Under the pieces are notes generated by a model. That model had not been told where the DNA came from. It ran no database searches and worked only from the letters and a program-made list of their open reading frames with translations. This document shows positions 7,428-16,113 of a stretch of DNA of 40,453 nt, piece by piece. Numbering within the stretch: the first letter of the stretch is position 1; each line of letters begins with the position of its first letter. The stretch spans positions 1 through 40,453 of the forward strand of contig JAZSFO010000022.1 in the NCBI GenBank assembly GCA_045532255.1, given 5' to 3'. Made by a program: the position numbers and the translations under genes. The DNA comes from RGIG8748 sp045532255. GTDB lineage: Bacteria > Bacillota > Clostridia > UMGS1810.

Positions 7428-9170
7428 TTAGTTTTCGTATAACTTATATAAGTCAGCGTATTTACCGCTGAGTTTAAGAAGCTCCTCGTGTGTTCCCTCT
7501 TCCTCAATGCCTTTTTCCGTAAGGACTATTATTCTGTCTGCATTTTTTATTGTGGTAAGCCTGTGGGCTATGGTAAGTGTGGTTCTGTCCTTAGACAGCT
7601 TTTCCAGGGATTTTTGGACAATCAATTCACTTTCGTTATCAAGAGATGAGGTTGCCTCGTCAAGTATAAGAATAGGCGGATTTTTTACAAAGACTCTTGC
7701 TATGGAGAGTCTTTGCTTTTGTCCTCCCGAGAGCTTTATACCTCTTTCGCCGATATAGGTGTTGTAGCCGTTTGGAAGTGAATTTATAAATTCATCCGCA
7801 CCTGCAAGGTGAGCGGCAGTTTCTATTTCCTCCATTGTGGCATCTTCCTTGCCGTATGCAATGTTATCATATACCGTTCCCGAGAAGAGATAAACATCCT
7901 GCTGTACTATTCCTATATTGTCCCTCAGCGATTTTAGTGTCACATCGTCAATGCTCACTCCGTCTATGTATATTTTGCCGTCTGTCAGCTCATAGAATCT
8001 GGGAAGAAGATTGCAAAGAGTTGTTTTTCCGCTTCCCGACGGTCCGACTATGGCTATGTTTTCGCCCTTTTTGATATTAAGGTTTATATGTGCAAGGACA
8101 TCTTCTGTGTTGTCATTATACTTAAATGTTACATTGTCAAAGCATATATTACCCTCTACATTACTGAGCTTTTTGGCATCGGGCTTGTCCTCTATATCAA
8201 CGGGACTTGTCATTATCTGGTTAAATCTGTCTATTCCTGTAATGCCTCTTTGAAACTGTTCCGTAAATTCGACTATCTTTCGTATTGAGGCGATGAGCGT
8301 CTGTATGTAAAGGAGATACGCAATCAGGTCTGCAGGCGATATCAGTTTTTTCACCATAAAGGAAGAACCGAGAATTATTACCGCCACATACATAAGACCG
8401 TCAAAAAACCTTGTGCATGCGTGGAAACGGGCCATATATTTGTACGCTTCCTTTTTTGTGGTGTAAAAGGTCATGTTGCCTTCCTGGAATTTTCTCTCTT
8501 CGTAATCCTCATTAGCAAAGCTCTTGACAACTCTTATTCCGAGCAGGGTATCCTCTATGGAGGAGTTAAGCTCGCCGATTTGCTCTCTTTGTTTTGCAAA
8601 TGCCGCTTTCATCTTTCCTCTGAAGAGCTTTACGGCAAGGAGCATAATCGGAAGAATTACAAAGAGCATGAGAGTAAGCTCTACATTGATACCGCAAAGT
8701 ATTATAAACGAACCTGTAATTTTTATTGCCGCCATAAAAACTTCTTCGGGAAAGTGGTGTGCAAATTCCGTTATGTCAAAAAGGTCATGTGTAAGTCTTG
8801 ACATTATCTGGCCTATTTTTGCATTGTCAAAGTAATTGAACGACAGCTTAGATAGGTGAGAGAACAGGTCTCTTCGCATATCGGTCTCTATCATGGTTCC
8901 CGTAACATGACCTATGTAGGACATAAAGTAATTTGCCATAGTATCAAGAAGTTTAAGGAACAGATAGAGGAGACCGAGCCTCATAACAAGCTGCATGGTA
9001 AGAAGTATGGGTGTGTTTATTGCTGTATCGGTTATGTGCCTTACTATAAGAGGCAGTATAAGTTCGCATACGGTAGAGAAAACCGCACACAAAAGGTCAA
9101 TTATTATAAGCCATATGTACGGCTTGTAGTAGGGTATAAATGTTTTGACCGAAGAAAATTTCTGTGACAT
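7428..9170 (-). CDS. ABC exporter half-transporter (fused membrane and ATPase domains)
   Basis: This 580-residue type IV ABC exporter has six membrane helices (about residues 15-310) followed by the nucleotide-binding domain: Walker A GPSGSGKT (376-383), Q-loop around IVQQDVYLF (421-429), signature LSGGQKQR (480-487), Walker B LILDEA (501-506) and H-loop TIAHRLTT. The full length is typical of MsbA/LmrA-like half-transporters that work as dimers and export lipids, drugs or peptides. No C39 peptidase domain is present. The start is behind AAAGGA. It lies 21 nt after pgeF and 15 nt before the HMA gene on the same strand. The substrate is not evident; with only one half-transporter in the operon a homodimer is expected. 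Confidence 0.92.
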   Translation of the reverse strand: MSQKFSSVKTFIPYYKPYIWLIIIDLLCAVFSTVCELILPLIVRHITDTAINTPILLTMQLVMRLGLLYLFLKLLDTMANYFMSYIGHVTGTMIETDMRRDLFSHLSKLSFNYFDNAKIGQIMSRLTHDLFDITEFAHHFPEEVFMAAIKITGSFIILCGINVELTLMLFVILPIMLLAVKLFRGKMKAAFAKQREQIGELNSSIEDTLLGIRVVKSFANEDYEERKFQEGNMTFYTTKKEAYKYMARFHACTRFFDGLMYVAVIILGSSFMVKKLISPADLIAYLLYIQTLIASIRKIVEFTEQFQRGITGIDRFNQIMTSPVDIEDKPDAKKLSNVEGNICFDNVTFKYNDNTEDVLAHINLNIKKGENIAIVGPSGSGKTTLCNLLPRFYELTDGKIYIDGVSIDDVTLKSLRDNIGIVQQDVYLFSGTVYDNIAYGKEDATMEEIETAAHLAGADEFINSLPNGYNTYIGERGIKLSGGQKQRLSIARVFVKNPPILILDEATSSLDNESELIVQKSLEKLSKDRTTLTIAHRLTTIKNADRIIVLTEKGIEEEGTHEELLKLSGKYADLYKLYEN

Positions 9171-9191
9171 AAGTTCTGTTCCTTTCTTTTG

Positions 9192-10004
9192 TCATATTAT
9201 TTCTATTACAGATGACATAAGCCCTCTGCCTTTTCCGAGACCTCGGTGCGAATACAGGTTTTCCTTGTTGCAGCATGTACAAAGGTCGCTTGTGTATATT
9301 CTTTCCACGCCCATGCTTTCGAGAATGTGTTTATTGAGCAGCATGAGGTCTATATGATATCTTCCGTCTGCGATGTATATTGCGTCTTCATAAGGGAATT
9401 TTTTCTTAAAATCAATATACAAATCTTCCGAAACCTCATAACATAATCCGCATATGGCAGGACCTATAGTACATATCACATCCTTTGGGTTTGTGGAAAA
9501 TTTATTTTTCATAGCATCAAGAGTTTTTGCCGAGAGCATATTGTAGGTGCCCCGCCATCCGCAGTGAGCGTTACCTATGGCATGGTTTTTTGTATCAATA
9601 TATGATACAGGCACGCAATCGGCGGTGTGTATGACAAGAGCTACATTTTGTCTGTCTGTTATAAGGGCATCGACATCGGAATAATCCTTGTCGGTAAATA
9701 TCCCTTTTCCTCTGTCGCTTTCTGTTACATACATAATATTGTCGCTGTGTGTTTGCGATGCAAACACCAGGTTTCTAGCATCAAATCCCGAAGCGGAGCA
9801 AAATCTCCTGTAATTCTCTATGACATTTTCTCTGCTGTCTATTGTGGAAAAGCCAAGATTAAGGCTTCTTAGCATACCCTCTGTTGACACTCCGCCGTGT
9901 CTTGTGGATACGGCATTATTAACAAACTTTGCATCCTCGGGCAGTTTGTATCTCAGCAAGGTAACACCGTTTGCTAAAATTATATCAAATACCTTAGAGT
10001 TCAT
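9192..10004 (-). CDS. pgeF: Peptidoglycan editing factor / YfiH laccase-domain family
   Basis: This is a 270-residue member of the YfiH/LACC1-like multi-copper-polyphenol-oxidoreductase fold. Family members act as purine nucleoside phosphorylase/adenosine deaminase, and E. coli PgeF limits misincorporation of serine in peptidoglycan. The zinc-site motifs are visible: SQTHSDN, HTADCVPV and NAHCGWRG. The longest open frame extends further upstream, but the ATG at 10004 overlaps the PAP2 stop as ATGA, the protein from there has normal family length, and the extra residues read as non-coding. It is the second gene of the leftward PAP2 - pgeF - ABC - HMA operon. Confidence 0.88.
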   Translation of the reverse strand: MNSKVFDIILANGVTLLRYKLPEDAKFVNNAVSTRHGGVSTEGMLRSLNLGFSTIDSRENVIENYRRFCSASGFDARNLVFASQTHSDNIMYVTESDRGKGIFTDKDYSDVDALITDRQNVALVIHTADCVPVSYIDTKNHAIGNAHCGWRGTYNMLSAKTLDAMKNKFSTNPKDVICTIGPAICGLCYEVSEDLYIDFKKKFPYEDAIYIADGRYHIDLMLLNKHILESMGVERIYTSDLCTCCNKENLYSHRGLGKGRGLMSSVIEII

Positions 10005-10522
10005 ATAGGAAACAACCTTTCGCATATTTTGTGTGAAAGAATACCAAATCCAATGCCAAGAAGTGCTCCTGCAAGTACATCTGTCGGGTAGTGCACACTC
10101 AGATATATTCGGGAAAGACCCATAAATACGGATGCAATTAACGCAAATGCTCCTGCCTTTTTGAAATGCTTCCAAAGGGAGACTGCAAATGCAAAAGCCG
10201 CCATTGTGTGTCCCGACGGGAATGAACCGTCAAAAAGGGGCGGTATTATTATCTGTATTTCGGGGTCAAAATTATATGGGCGTATTCTTCCCACAAGCGG
10301 TTTTAAAATAATATTTCCCAGTACAAGACAGATAACAAGAGACAGAGCACAGCATATGCCTGCTTTTCTGGTCTTTTTGAACATCAGCATCACAAGTGTC
10401 AAAAAAATCCATATAGCACCCTTGTTTCCGAGCATGGAAACAAATGTAAAAAAACCGTCGAAAAACGGATTGGATATGTGTGATGCAATATATTTAAGAA
10501 TTTCTGCTTCTATGTAATTCAT
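10001..10522 (-). CDS. PAP2 superfamily membrane phosphatase
   Basis: This 173-residue integral membrane phosphatase probably acts on undecaprenyl pyrophosphate or phosphatidylglycerol phosphate. The three motifs of the family are present: KPLVGRIRP (KxxxxxxRP), PSGH in SFPSGHTMAA, and the SRIYLSVHYPTDVLAG block (SRxxxxxHxxxD). Four to five hydrophobic helices surround them. It overlaps pgeF by 4 nt (ATGA) and has its own promoter at 10542-10571. A role in carrier-lipid recycling fits with the downstream peptidoglycan-related pgeF, but the substrate is not proven. It ends with TGA. Confidence 0.88.
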   Translation of the reverse strand: MNYIEAEILKYIASHISNPFFDGFFTFVSMLGNKGAIWIFLTLVMLMFKKTRKAGICCALSLVICLVLGNIILKPLVGRIRPYNFDPEIQIIIPPLFDGSFPSGHTMAAFAFAVSLWKHFKKAGAFALIASVFMGLSRIYLSVHYPTDVLAGALLGIGFGILSHKICERLFPI

Positions 10523-10541
10523 AAGATAATCACCTTTTATT

Positions 10542-10571
10542 AGTATATACTATTTCTGATTTATTAGTCAA
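10542..10571 (-). promoter_or_regulatory. Predicted sigma-A promoter of the PAP2-pgeF-ABC-HMA operon
   Basis: On the minus strand, -35 TTGACT (10571-10566) and -10 TATACT (10547-10542) are separated by 18 nt, between the stop of the araC-type gene and the PAP2 start. This separates the operon from the regulator gene upstream. Confidence 0.5.
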
Positions 10572-10576
10572 GCACA

Positions 10577-11344
10577 CTATTTTGTGTCATTTTTTATGCC
10601 CGAGGGCGAAACACCGTACTTTTTCTTGAAAGCTCTGCTGAAATACAGAGGGTCGTCATAGCCGACAGAGGAAGCCACATCGCTTATGGTGTCAAAATTT
10701 CCTCCGTCTATGATTGCTTTCGCGTGCGAAATTCTTTTTGATATAATATAATCCTGCGGACTTGCGGAAAATCTGGAATGAAATATTCTTCGAAAATATG
10801 TGTCCGAAATTCCGCAAAGGAGATGAAGCGAATCCGCCCTCAATGAGCTGTCAAATATATGGTCTCTGAGATATGCTACGGCAGGGTCTATTATATGGAA
10901 CTTCTTCTTTTGAGAATATTCAAGGTTTTCTACCGAGGATATGTATGCCAGGAGACTGTACATCATCGAAAGACATTTGTACTTCTCGGATTGGTTACCA
11001 AAATTCCATAATACAGGCAGATGAGAAAATATATACTCTGCCTCGGCAAAGTTTTCCAAAGAAAATTTATGCGGAGAAGCCTCGGGTATGTCGGCTTCGA
11101 AGGATATTGCAGAATATCTGCATTCTTCATTTCCAAGTACGGTAAAATTATATGAGGCATCCTTTGGAAGAAAAATTACATCGTGCTTTCTTGTAACAAT
11201 TGTTTTGTCATTAAACACAAACTCCGCACATCCGCATTGTCTGTAAATAAAGGAGTGGGTCTTTCTTGTAACCAAATACGGATTTTTTCTTGATATTCCC
11301 CTCGATGCACTTATGATAGACAGCTTATCGATATTATCAAACAT
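10577..11344 (-). CDS. AraC-family transcriptional regulator
   Basis: This is a 255-residue regulator with an N-terminal cupin-like ligand domain (about 20-110; e.g. DVIFLPKDASYNF) and a C-terminal pair of helix-turn-helix motifs (about 155-250). The family signature is recognisable: SDTYFRRIFHSRF for the first helix-turn-helix, then ISDVASSVGYDDPLYFSRAF and KKKYGVSPSG for the second. It is transcribed away from the MATE exporter gene at 11813, with repeat copy B in between. Divergent arrangement makes the MATE gene a candidate target, but the inserted repeat may have changed that. The effector is unknown. Confidence 0.88.
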   Translation of the reverse strand: MFDNIDKLSIISASRGISRKNPYLVTRKTHSFIYRQCGCAEFVFNDKTIVTRKHDVIFLPKDASYNFTVLGNEECRYSAISFEADIPEASPHKFSLENFAEAEYIFSHLPVLWNFGNQSEKYKCLSMMYSLLAYISSVENLEYSQKKKFHIIDPAVAYLRDHIFDSSLRADSLHLLCGISDTYFRRIFHSRFSASPQDYIISKRISHAKAIIDGGNFDTISDVASSVGYDDPLYFSRAFKKKYGVSPSGIKNDTK

Positions 11345-11812
11345 GGCAATTCACCCCATAAGCAGTTGCGTCAATATCCGAACCCGTTTTGGGTGCGTGT
11401 TTTTGCGCCACTGCTCTCGTTAAAATACTCGCAAATGCGTCAGCATTAGCTCCGTTTTTGCCTCGCATTGACGCCAAAACACAGCACCGAAAATTCTTTG
11501 AACCTAAAACAAGATAAAATAGTTATTTATCAAGGCGGAAGGGTGAAGGAATACTTTCGTATTTCAAGACCGACAACGAAGAGAAATGACTATTTTACTT
11601 GTTTTAGGCGTGTTCGGATACTGACGCAACTGCTTATACACATTCTATCATAATAAAGGTGCAAATTCAACACAAAAACACAAATTTGTACCGAAAAGTC
11701 CATATAGTTCCGTTTATTCTATGTACTTATTTGGTTTTTTTGATATAATGTAGCAGAAGATACCAATACTTACGGTTGGTAGGTTCGGCAAATGAAGCTT
11801 GGAGGGATTCTA
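11345..11812. other. Intergenic region between divergent araC-type gene and MATE gene
   Basis: Apart from repeat copy B (11361-11634), the region holds a TATAAT at 11743-11748 ahead of the MATE gene, without a clear -35 box at 17 nt, and the GGAGGGA ribosome binding site near 11801. I see no further gene. Confidence 0.5.
11361..11634 (+). mobile_element. Palindromic TA-flanked repeat, copy B (complete, 274 bp)
   Basis: A complete element is flanked by TA on both sides (11359-11360 and 11635-11636). The 23-bp terminal inverted repeats (11361-11383 and 11612-11634) begin AGCAGTTGCGTCA and match except for one base. Inside are two arms: the first ends in the hairpin AATGC-GTCA-GCATT, and the second is a stem CCTAAAACAAG...CTTGTTTTAGG capped by GAATAC-TTTC-GTATTT. 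It carries no credible coding frame. It fills most of the divergent araC-MATE intergenic region. The tip sequence is entirely different from copies C and D, although length and internal parts correspond. Confidence 0.75.
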
Positions 11813-13192
11813 GTGAGAAAGTCTTCAAAAAACATTGATATGTGTACCGGTTCGCTTGCGGTAAATATCCTTAGGTTTACCCTGCCGTTTATGCTTACAG
11901 GACTCCTACAGAGTCTTTATAATGCGGCAGATGTTGTAGTTGTCGGAAGATATGCGGGTCAGGAGGCACTGGCGGGAGTAGGTACCACAGGCTCTATAAC
12001 CTCTCTTATACTTAATCTGTTTCTGGGTCTTTCGTCAGGTGTCAGCGTAACCATAGGAAGAGCACTGGGTGCAAAAAGTGATGAGGATGCACACAGAACA
12101 GTTCATACATCAATGGCACTTAGCATCATCGGTGGATTTTTCATATCGGTTTTCGGAATAGTGTTTGCCGAGCCTCTTCTGAGACTTATAGATGTACCCC
12201 ACAATGTTATGCCTCAGGCAAAGATATACATGCAGATAATTTTTGCAGGCAAGATACCGATGTTTATATATAACTTTGGTTCGGCTATCCTGAGAGCAAA
12301 GGGAGATACCAAGAGGCCTCTTTACATAGTTATGGCATCGGGTATTGTCAATGTTGTTCTTAATATTATATTTGTAACCCAATTTGGTATGAAGGCAGAC
12401 GGTGTGGCTCTTGCAACCGTTATAGCACAGGTTATAAATGCTGTTTCCATAATGTATCTTTTGTGCAGAGATGAGGATAATACCAGACTTTATCTTCGCA
12501 AAATGAAAATATACAAAAAACAGATTTTAAGTATAATTAAGGTCGGCTTGCCCGCAGGAATACAGAGTGTTATTTTTGCACTTTCCAATGTTATAGTTCA
12601 GTCCAGTGTCAATTCCTTTGGTTCGGCGGCAATTGCAGGTAATTCCGCTTCAAGTAATATAGGAACATTCTATTACATTGTACTGAACAGCTTCTTCCAC
12701 ACATGTATAGCCTTTGTAAGTCAGAATATCGGTGCAAAGAAATTCCATAGAATACCCCGTATTATAGGATTATGTCTTGCGTATGTGGGTGTTGTATGGC
12801 TTATAGAAGTTCTTATAGTAATTTTCGGTGCTCAGACGCTTATTGGAATGTATGTACCCGGAGATGCCGATGCTCTAAAGGTCGGAGTACTGAGATTTAT
12901 GATTGTCGGCGGTACTTACGGACTTTGCGGAATTATGGAGGTTATCTCGGGAGCACTCAGAGGAGTAGGACACTCTCTTGACAACATGATTTTGTCGGTA
13001 GCGGGTGTGTGCGGTATAAGAATACTCTGGGTTATGACCGTTTTTCAGAAATACAGAACCTTCGAAAGCCTCTATATCTCGTATCCTATCTCATGGATTG
13101 TAACCGCACTTATTAACGGCATAGCATTTATGATAATAATGCGTTCCATAAAGCCATTGGAGGACTATCCGAACTCCGATTTTAAGATATAA
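11813..13192 (+). CDS. MATE family efflux transporter (first)
   Basis: This is a 459-residue MATE exporter with about 12 hydrophobic helices. MATE proteins expel cationic drugs or metabolites using Na+ or H+ gradients. Visible features are the N-terminal block LPFMLTGLLQSLYNAADVVVVGR, ALGA repeats and the duplicated two-bundle architecture. The GTG at 11813 is preferred because GGAGGGA lies 6-8 nt upstream; the ATG at 11792 would precede this site. The last twelve codons (PLEDYPNSDFKI) and the TAA are provided by repeat copy C, which begins at 13153, so the native C-terminus has been replaced. The tail is outside the membrane bundle, and the protein may remain functional. Confidence 0.9.
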   Translation: MRKSSKNIDMCTGSLAVNILRFTLPFMLTGLLQSLYNAADVVVVGRYAGQEALAGVGTTGSITSLILNLFLGLSSGVSVTIGRALGAKSDEDAHRTVHTSMALSIIGGFFISVFGIVFAEPLLRLIDVPHNVMPQAKIYMQIIFAGKIPMFIYNFGSAILRAKGDTKRPLYIVMASGIVNVVLNIIFVTQFGMKADGVALATVIAQVINAVSIMYLLCRDEDNTRLYLRKMKIYKKQILSIIKVGLPAGIQSVIFALSNVIVQSSVNSFGSAAIAGNSASSNIGTFYYIVLNSFFHTCIAFVSQNIGAKKFHRIPRIIGLCLAYVGVVWLIEVLIVIFGAQTLIGMYVPGDADALKVGVLRFMIVGGTYGLCGIMEVISGALRGVGHSLDNMILSVAGVCGIRILWVMTVFQKYRTFESLYISYPISWIVTALINGIAFMIIMRSIKPLEDYPNSDFKI

Positions 13193-13425
13193 AAATCACT
13201 CTAATCCACGCCAAAATACTCGCAAATGCGTCAGCATTAGCTCCGTTTTTGACTCGATTATAGCAATTTTTGATAATCTTAAAATTCTACGACCTAAAAA
13301 TCTTGTGTTTTTGGATAGGTTTTGGTGCGGAGGACACCGGAAGGCTTTGTGCCTTTCAAGGACGACAAGCCAAAAGATGCCGAAAACACTGATTTTGAGG
13401 CGGGTTCGAATAATCCTCCAATGGC
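13153..13425 (+). mobile_element. Palindromic TA-flanked repeat, copy C (complete, 273 bp)
   Basis: The terminal inverted repeats (13153-13174 and 13404-13425) begin GCCATTGGAGGA. The right flank is TA (13426-13427) and the left flank AA (13151-13152), probably a mutated TA. Arm 1 carries the hairpin AATGC-GTCA-GCATT and arm 2 the hairpin AAGGC-TTTGT-GCCTT. It has the same length as copy D and is about 85 percent identical to it by eye, in the opposite orientation. Its first 40 bases are read as the 3' end of the MATE gene and give the stop codon. Confidence 0.8.
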
Positions 13426-13440
13426 TAAAGAAAGAGGAAG

Positions 13441-14121
13441 TTAAAAATTTAAGTAATCCATAATACCGAGATAAAGAGCCTTGGCTATTTTGTCCTGATA
13501 CTCAGCAGTGCCCAGAAGCAGAGTCTCCTCGGGATTGGAAAGAAAACCGCATTCTGCAAGAACAGACGGTATAGATGAATTCTTAAGAATATAAATACTG
13601 TTTGTGGATTTTATGCCTCTTGTGTTTTCGGGGTCTGCAATCTCAATGAGCTTTGTCTGTATGAGTTGTGCAAGTTCCTTGTTTTCGGGATTGTTCTCGG
13701 AGTAAAAGACCTGTGCACCTCGGTATTTTGACTCGCCGAAATGATTGAGGTGTATGCTTATAAACAGGTCGGCGTTTGAGTTTTCGCGGATATGGCATCT
13801 TTTATTTAAGTCGTCTCTCTTGTTGTTTGTTTCGGATGTGCTCAAAGAGTTTTTGTCATTTCGGGTCATTACTACCCTTACCTTGTTTTTTGACAAAAGC
13901 TTTTTGAGCCTTTTTGCTATCTCAAGATTTATTTCGCTCTCTTTAATGCCCGATTGTGATACCGCTCCGCCGTCAGGAAACCCGTGTCCTGCGTCAATTA
14001 TAACTGTTTTTTGAGACGGAGCGGAAGAAGAGGCGGGGATAAATACGCCCGACTGACATATTACAACTACAGCAATTAACAATAACAAAGCACCAATAAA
14101 TGCCAAATGAATTTTTTTCAT
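13441..14121 (-). CDS. cwlD: N-acetylmuramoyl-L-alanine amidase, CwlD-like
   Basis: This 226-residue secreted or membrane-anchored amidase cleaves the bond between MurNAc and the stem peptide. CwlD of Bacillus prepares muramic-delta-lactam in the spore cortex. The ATG at 14121 lies behind GGAGG; the longer open frame upstream has no ribosome binding site. Residues 1-25 (MKKIHLAFIGALLLLIAVVV) form a signal anchor. The Amidase_3 zinc ligands are H in DAGHG, E in KESEIN and H in SIHLN, and the catalytic E is in LAECGFLSN. DAGHGFPDGGAV and INLEIAKRL resemble CwlD more than housekeeping amidases, which supports an endospore former. It lies between repeat copy C and the terminator of the catabolic operon. 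Confidence 0.85.
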   Translation of the reverse strand: MKKIHLAFIGALLLLIAVVVICQSGVFIPASSSAPSQKTVIIDAGHGFPDGGAVSQSGIKESEINLEIAKRLKKLLSKNKVRVVMTRNDKNSLSTSETNNKRDDLNKRCHIRENSNADLFISIHLNHFGESKYRGAQVFYSENNPENKELAQLIQTKLIEIADPENTRGIKSTNSIYILKNSSIPSVLAECGFLSNPEETLLLGTAEYQDKIAKALYLGIMDYLNF

Positions 14122-14212
14122 GAATTCATCCTCCTCTCTAAAGAGGTATTCATTTACATTTACGGATATTACAGAAAAACCATCTTTGATATTATCGGTA
14201 TCTACATGTATT

Positions 14213-14248
14213 AAAACAAAAAAATCCGCAAAGCGGATTTTTTGTTTT
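14213..14248 (-). terminator. Intrinsic terminator of the creatininase-family operon
   Basis: A long stem pairs AAAACAAAAAAATCCGC (14213-14229) with GCGGATTTTTTGTTTT (14233-14248) around an AAA loop, just after the stop of the creatininase-family gene on the minus strand. A/T runs on both sides suggest activity in either direction. Confidence 0.8.
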
Positions 14249-14252
14249 AATA

Positions 14253-14990
14253 TTAGTTTATTGCATCGCGAAGCCATTCAAGTGTACAAGAAACCATGTG
14301 TTTGCCTGTTTCTTGGGATGCTTCCTTGGCACTCTCTGCGAACCATTCGGTATTTTGTGCACAACGGCTCAAATCAACATTTTCGGGATAAGTACCCATC
14401 ATTAAGCTGGTTTCCCACTTTCCTGCATGGTCAAAACCGCCGCATTTTATCTGTGCATCTGCACCGATAAGAGGAATAACCTTGATGTAAGAGAAAGGAT
14501 CTTCGCCGCCACCGAGGTTTTCATAATAATCAGCATAAGAATCGCTGCCCCACCAGCCCTGGCCGAGAGTTTCTTCCATGTATTCCATGGTAACTTTTTT
14601 TGCTGCCTTATGGCATGCAATAGTCATGGGCATAAGACCTGCGCCTTCTGTCTGATGATGGGGAACGAGATAGATATTTTTTATACCGCCGGCAATCATT
14701 GATTTAAGAATACAATACAAATACTGTGCATATGTATCTTCGTCAACATGAATATGGTCAGGCTTTGGTTTGCATACCGCATAGGAAGCAACACCATACC
14801 ATATGGGCGGACAAATTACTATTTCTTTTTCTTTCTCGAGTTCACGAAGACATCCGTTTACTACCATGGTATCTGTTCCGCAGGATGCGTGATGTGCATG
14901 GTATTCAATAGTACCTATAGGGATAACAAACGGTACTTTTCTTTTTACGGCATCTTCAATTTGGTCGTGAAACATATTAATAAGCTGCAT
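14253..14990 (-). CDS. Creatininase-family amidohydrolase
   Basis: This is a 245-residue cytoplasmic metal hydrolase of the creatininase superfamily, which includes creatininase, MftE, formamide hydrolases and an inosose ring hydrolase (IolN). The metal-site motif IPIGTIEYHAHHASCGTD keeps the E, H and D of the canonical GSxEQHGPHLPLGTD. The usual NGHGGN block is replaced by VPHHQTEGAG, and the late motif HAGKWETS corresponds to HAGExETS. The altered second motif argues against a classical creatininase and for a different amide or ring-opening substrate. It is the last gene of the operon M24 - ASRT - DUF4432 - creatininase, 29 nt after the DUF4432 gene, and is followed by a strong terminator. 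Confidence 0.8.
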   Translation of the reverse strand: MQLINMFHDQIEDAVKRKVPFVIPIGTIEYHAHHASCGTDTMVVNGCLRELEKEKEIVICPPIWYGVASYAVCKPKPDHIHVDEDTYAQYLYCILKSMIAGGIKNIYLVPHHQTEGAGLMPMTIACHKAAKKVTMEYMEETLGQGWWGSDSYADYYENLGGGEDPFSYIKVIPLIGADAQIKCGGFDHAGKWETSLMMGTYPENVDLSRCAQNTEWFAESAKEASQETGKHMVSCTLEWLRDAIN

Positions 14991-15019
14991 AACATACCCT
15001 CCTTAAAATTCAGTTTGGA

Positions 15020-16078
15020 TTAATTATTAAGAATATCTGCTATTTTTGATTTAATTATGTCAGCTTCTTCGGGACTGATATATCCTGCTTCCATTGTAAA
15101 TTTAACAGAGGAATCAGCATCTATTATCTTGAGCTGACCGGTAGATCTGGCATTTTCGTAGCCAATATGTTCAGCAGTAGCGGGAAGTACCATACCCATT
15201 GAATCTTCATTGTTTGTTCTGGATATCCAGCGAACACCATTTGAAAGAATATCTATTGGATGTGATACATAACATGCACCATCTTTGGTATCCTGCAAGG
15301 TATATGCTCTTCCGTTTTCGTCGCCCTTGTATTTGATACCGAAGCAGATTTCGGGGTCATATATCTCGCCCTTGTGACCGACCTCATCCATAAGAGATGG
15401 GTTCTTTTCGAGAGCATCCATGTAATCATCAAGCTCTTTTGTACCCGTTGCTCTGTACACATTGATATTTTCGGGTGTTGCAGGAGCACTGTATATCAGC
15501 CTTGCACCGTCAATGGGACGGAAATTGATATGACAAAGATACATGTATTCCATAGGATATGAACGCAGATTTTCGATTGTAACATCTATCCTGAATACCG
15601 CACTGTCCTCATAAAGCTTAACGGCAGGAGAAAATTTGTATTTTCGTATAAAAGCGGTATCGTGATTAAGCTCACCGCCAAGAAGAATGTATTTGCCGTT
15701 TTCGTCCTCGTCACAAACTATATATGCACTATCATAAACAGCATTTGGGATTTCACCGTGATGCGGATGCAAAGCATCAGGTGCACCAAAGGATATTACG
15801 CCGCAATGGTACAGGAAACCACCATAGTTTTCGAGGTATGTCATTGTGTCAACAGGTTCTTTTACGGTTGTCTGCATAGAGAGCTCTTTGCCATCTACAC
15901 AGTAGTGCCATATTTGCTGGCCTTTGAACGGTGTGAAGACAAAAGAACATTTTTTGTTTTCTATTTCGAGAGCCTCTACACCCGATGAATATGAAAATGC
16001 CTTGATCTTGAAAGCACCAAAATCAATGAAATCTTTTTTATCGGATGTGAAGAAGCTTTTTGAGAGATTGATTTTCAT
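15020..16078 (-). CDS. DUF4432 family protein (aldose-1-epimerase-like fold)
   Basis: This 352-residue cytoplasmic protein resembles the DUF4432 family, which shares the galactose mutarotase beta-sandwich. Indicative blocks are FTPFKGQQIWHYCVDG, the LYHCGVISFGAPDALHPHHGEIPN histidine-rich stretch, and YLCHINFRPIDGARL. Mutarotase-like proteins bind sugars through histidines and a glutamate; HPHHGE would supply such residues. No signal peptide is seen. It sits 35 nt downstream of the ASRT-like gene in the operon. A sugar or cyclitol substrate is therefore plausible for the pathway, but the reaction is unknown. Confidence 0.75.
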   Translation of the reverse strand: MKINLSKSFFTSDKKDFIDFGAFKIKAFSYSSGVEALEIENKKCSFVFTPFKGQQIWHYCVDGKELSMQTTVKEPVDTMTYLENYGGFLYHCGVISFGAPDALHPHHGEIPNAVYDSAYIVCDEDENGKYILLGGELNHDTAFIRKYKFSPAVKLYEDSAVFRIDVTIENLRSYPMEYMYLCHINFRPIDGARLIYSAPATPENINVYRATGTKELDDYMDALEKNPSLMDEVGHKGEIYDPEICFGIKYKGDENGRAYTLQDTKDGACYVSHPIDILSNGVRWISRTNNEDSMGMVLPATAEHIGYENARSTGQLKIIDADSSVKFTMEAGYISPEEADIIKSKIADILNN

Positions 16079-16113
16079 TTTTTCATCTCCTTAAAACCAT
16101 TGTATATTCCTTA

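Noticed and set aside
10005..10175. N-terminal extension of pgeF
   Set aside because: It overlaps the PAP2 coding region on the same strand in another frame, has no ribosome binding site and exceeds the family length; the ATGA overlap start is better.
11361..11634. Integron attC site
   Set aside because: The boundary CGAAC/GTTCG does not fit the RYYYAAC/GTTRRRY core sites, copies are dispersed singly with TA flanks, and there is no integrase or cassette array.
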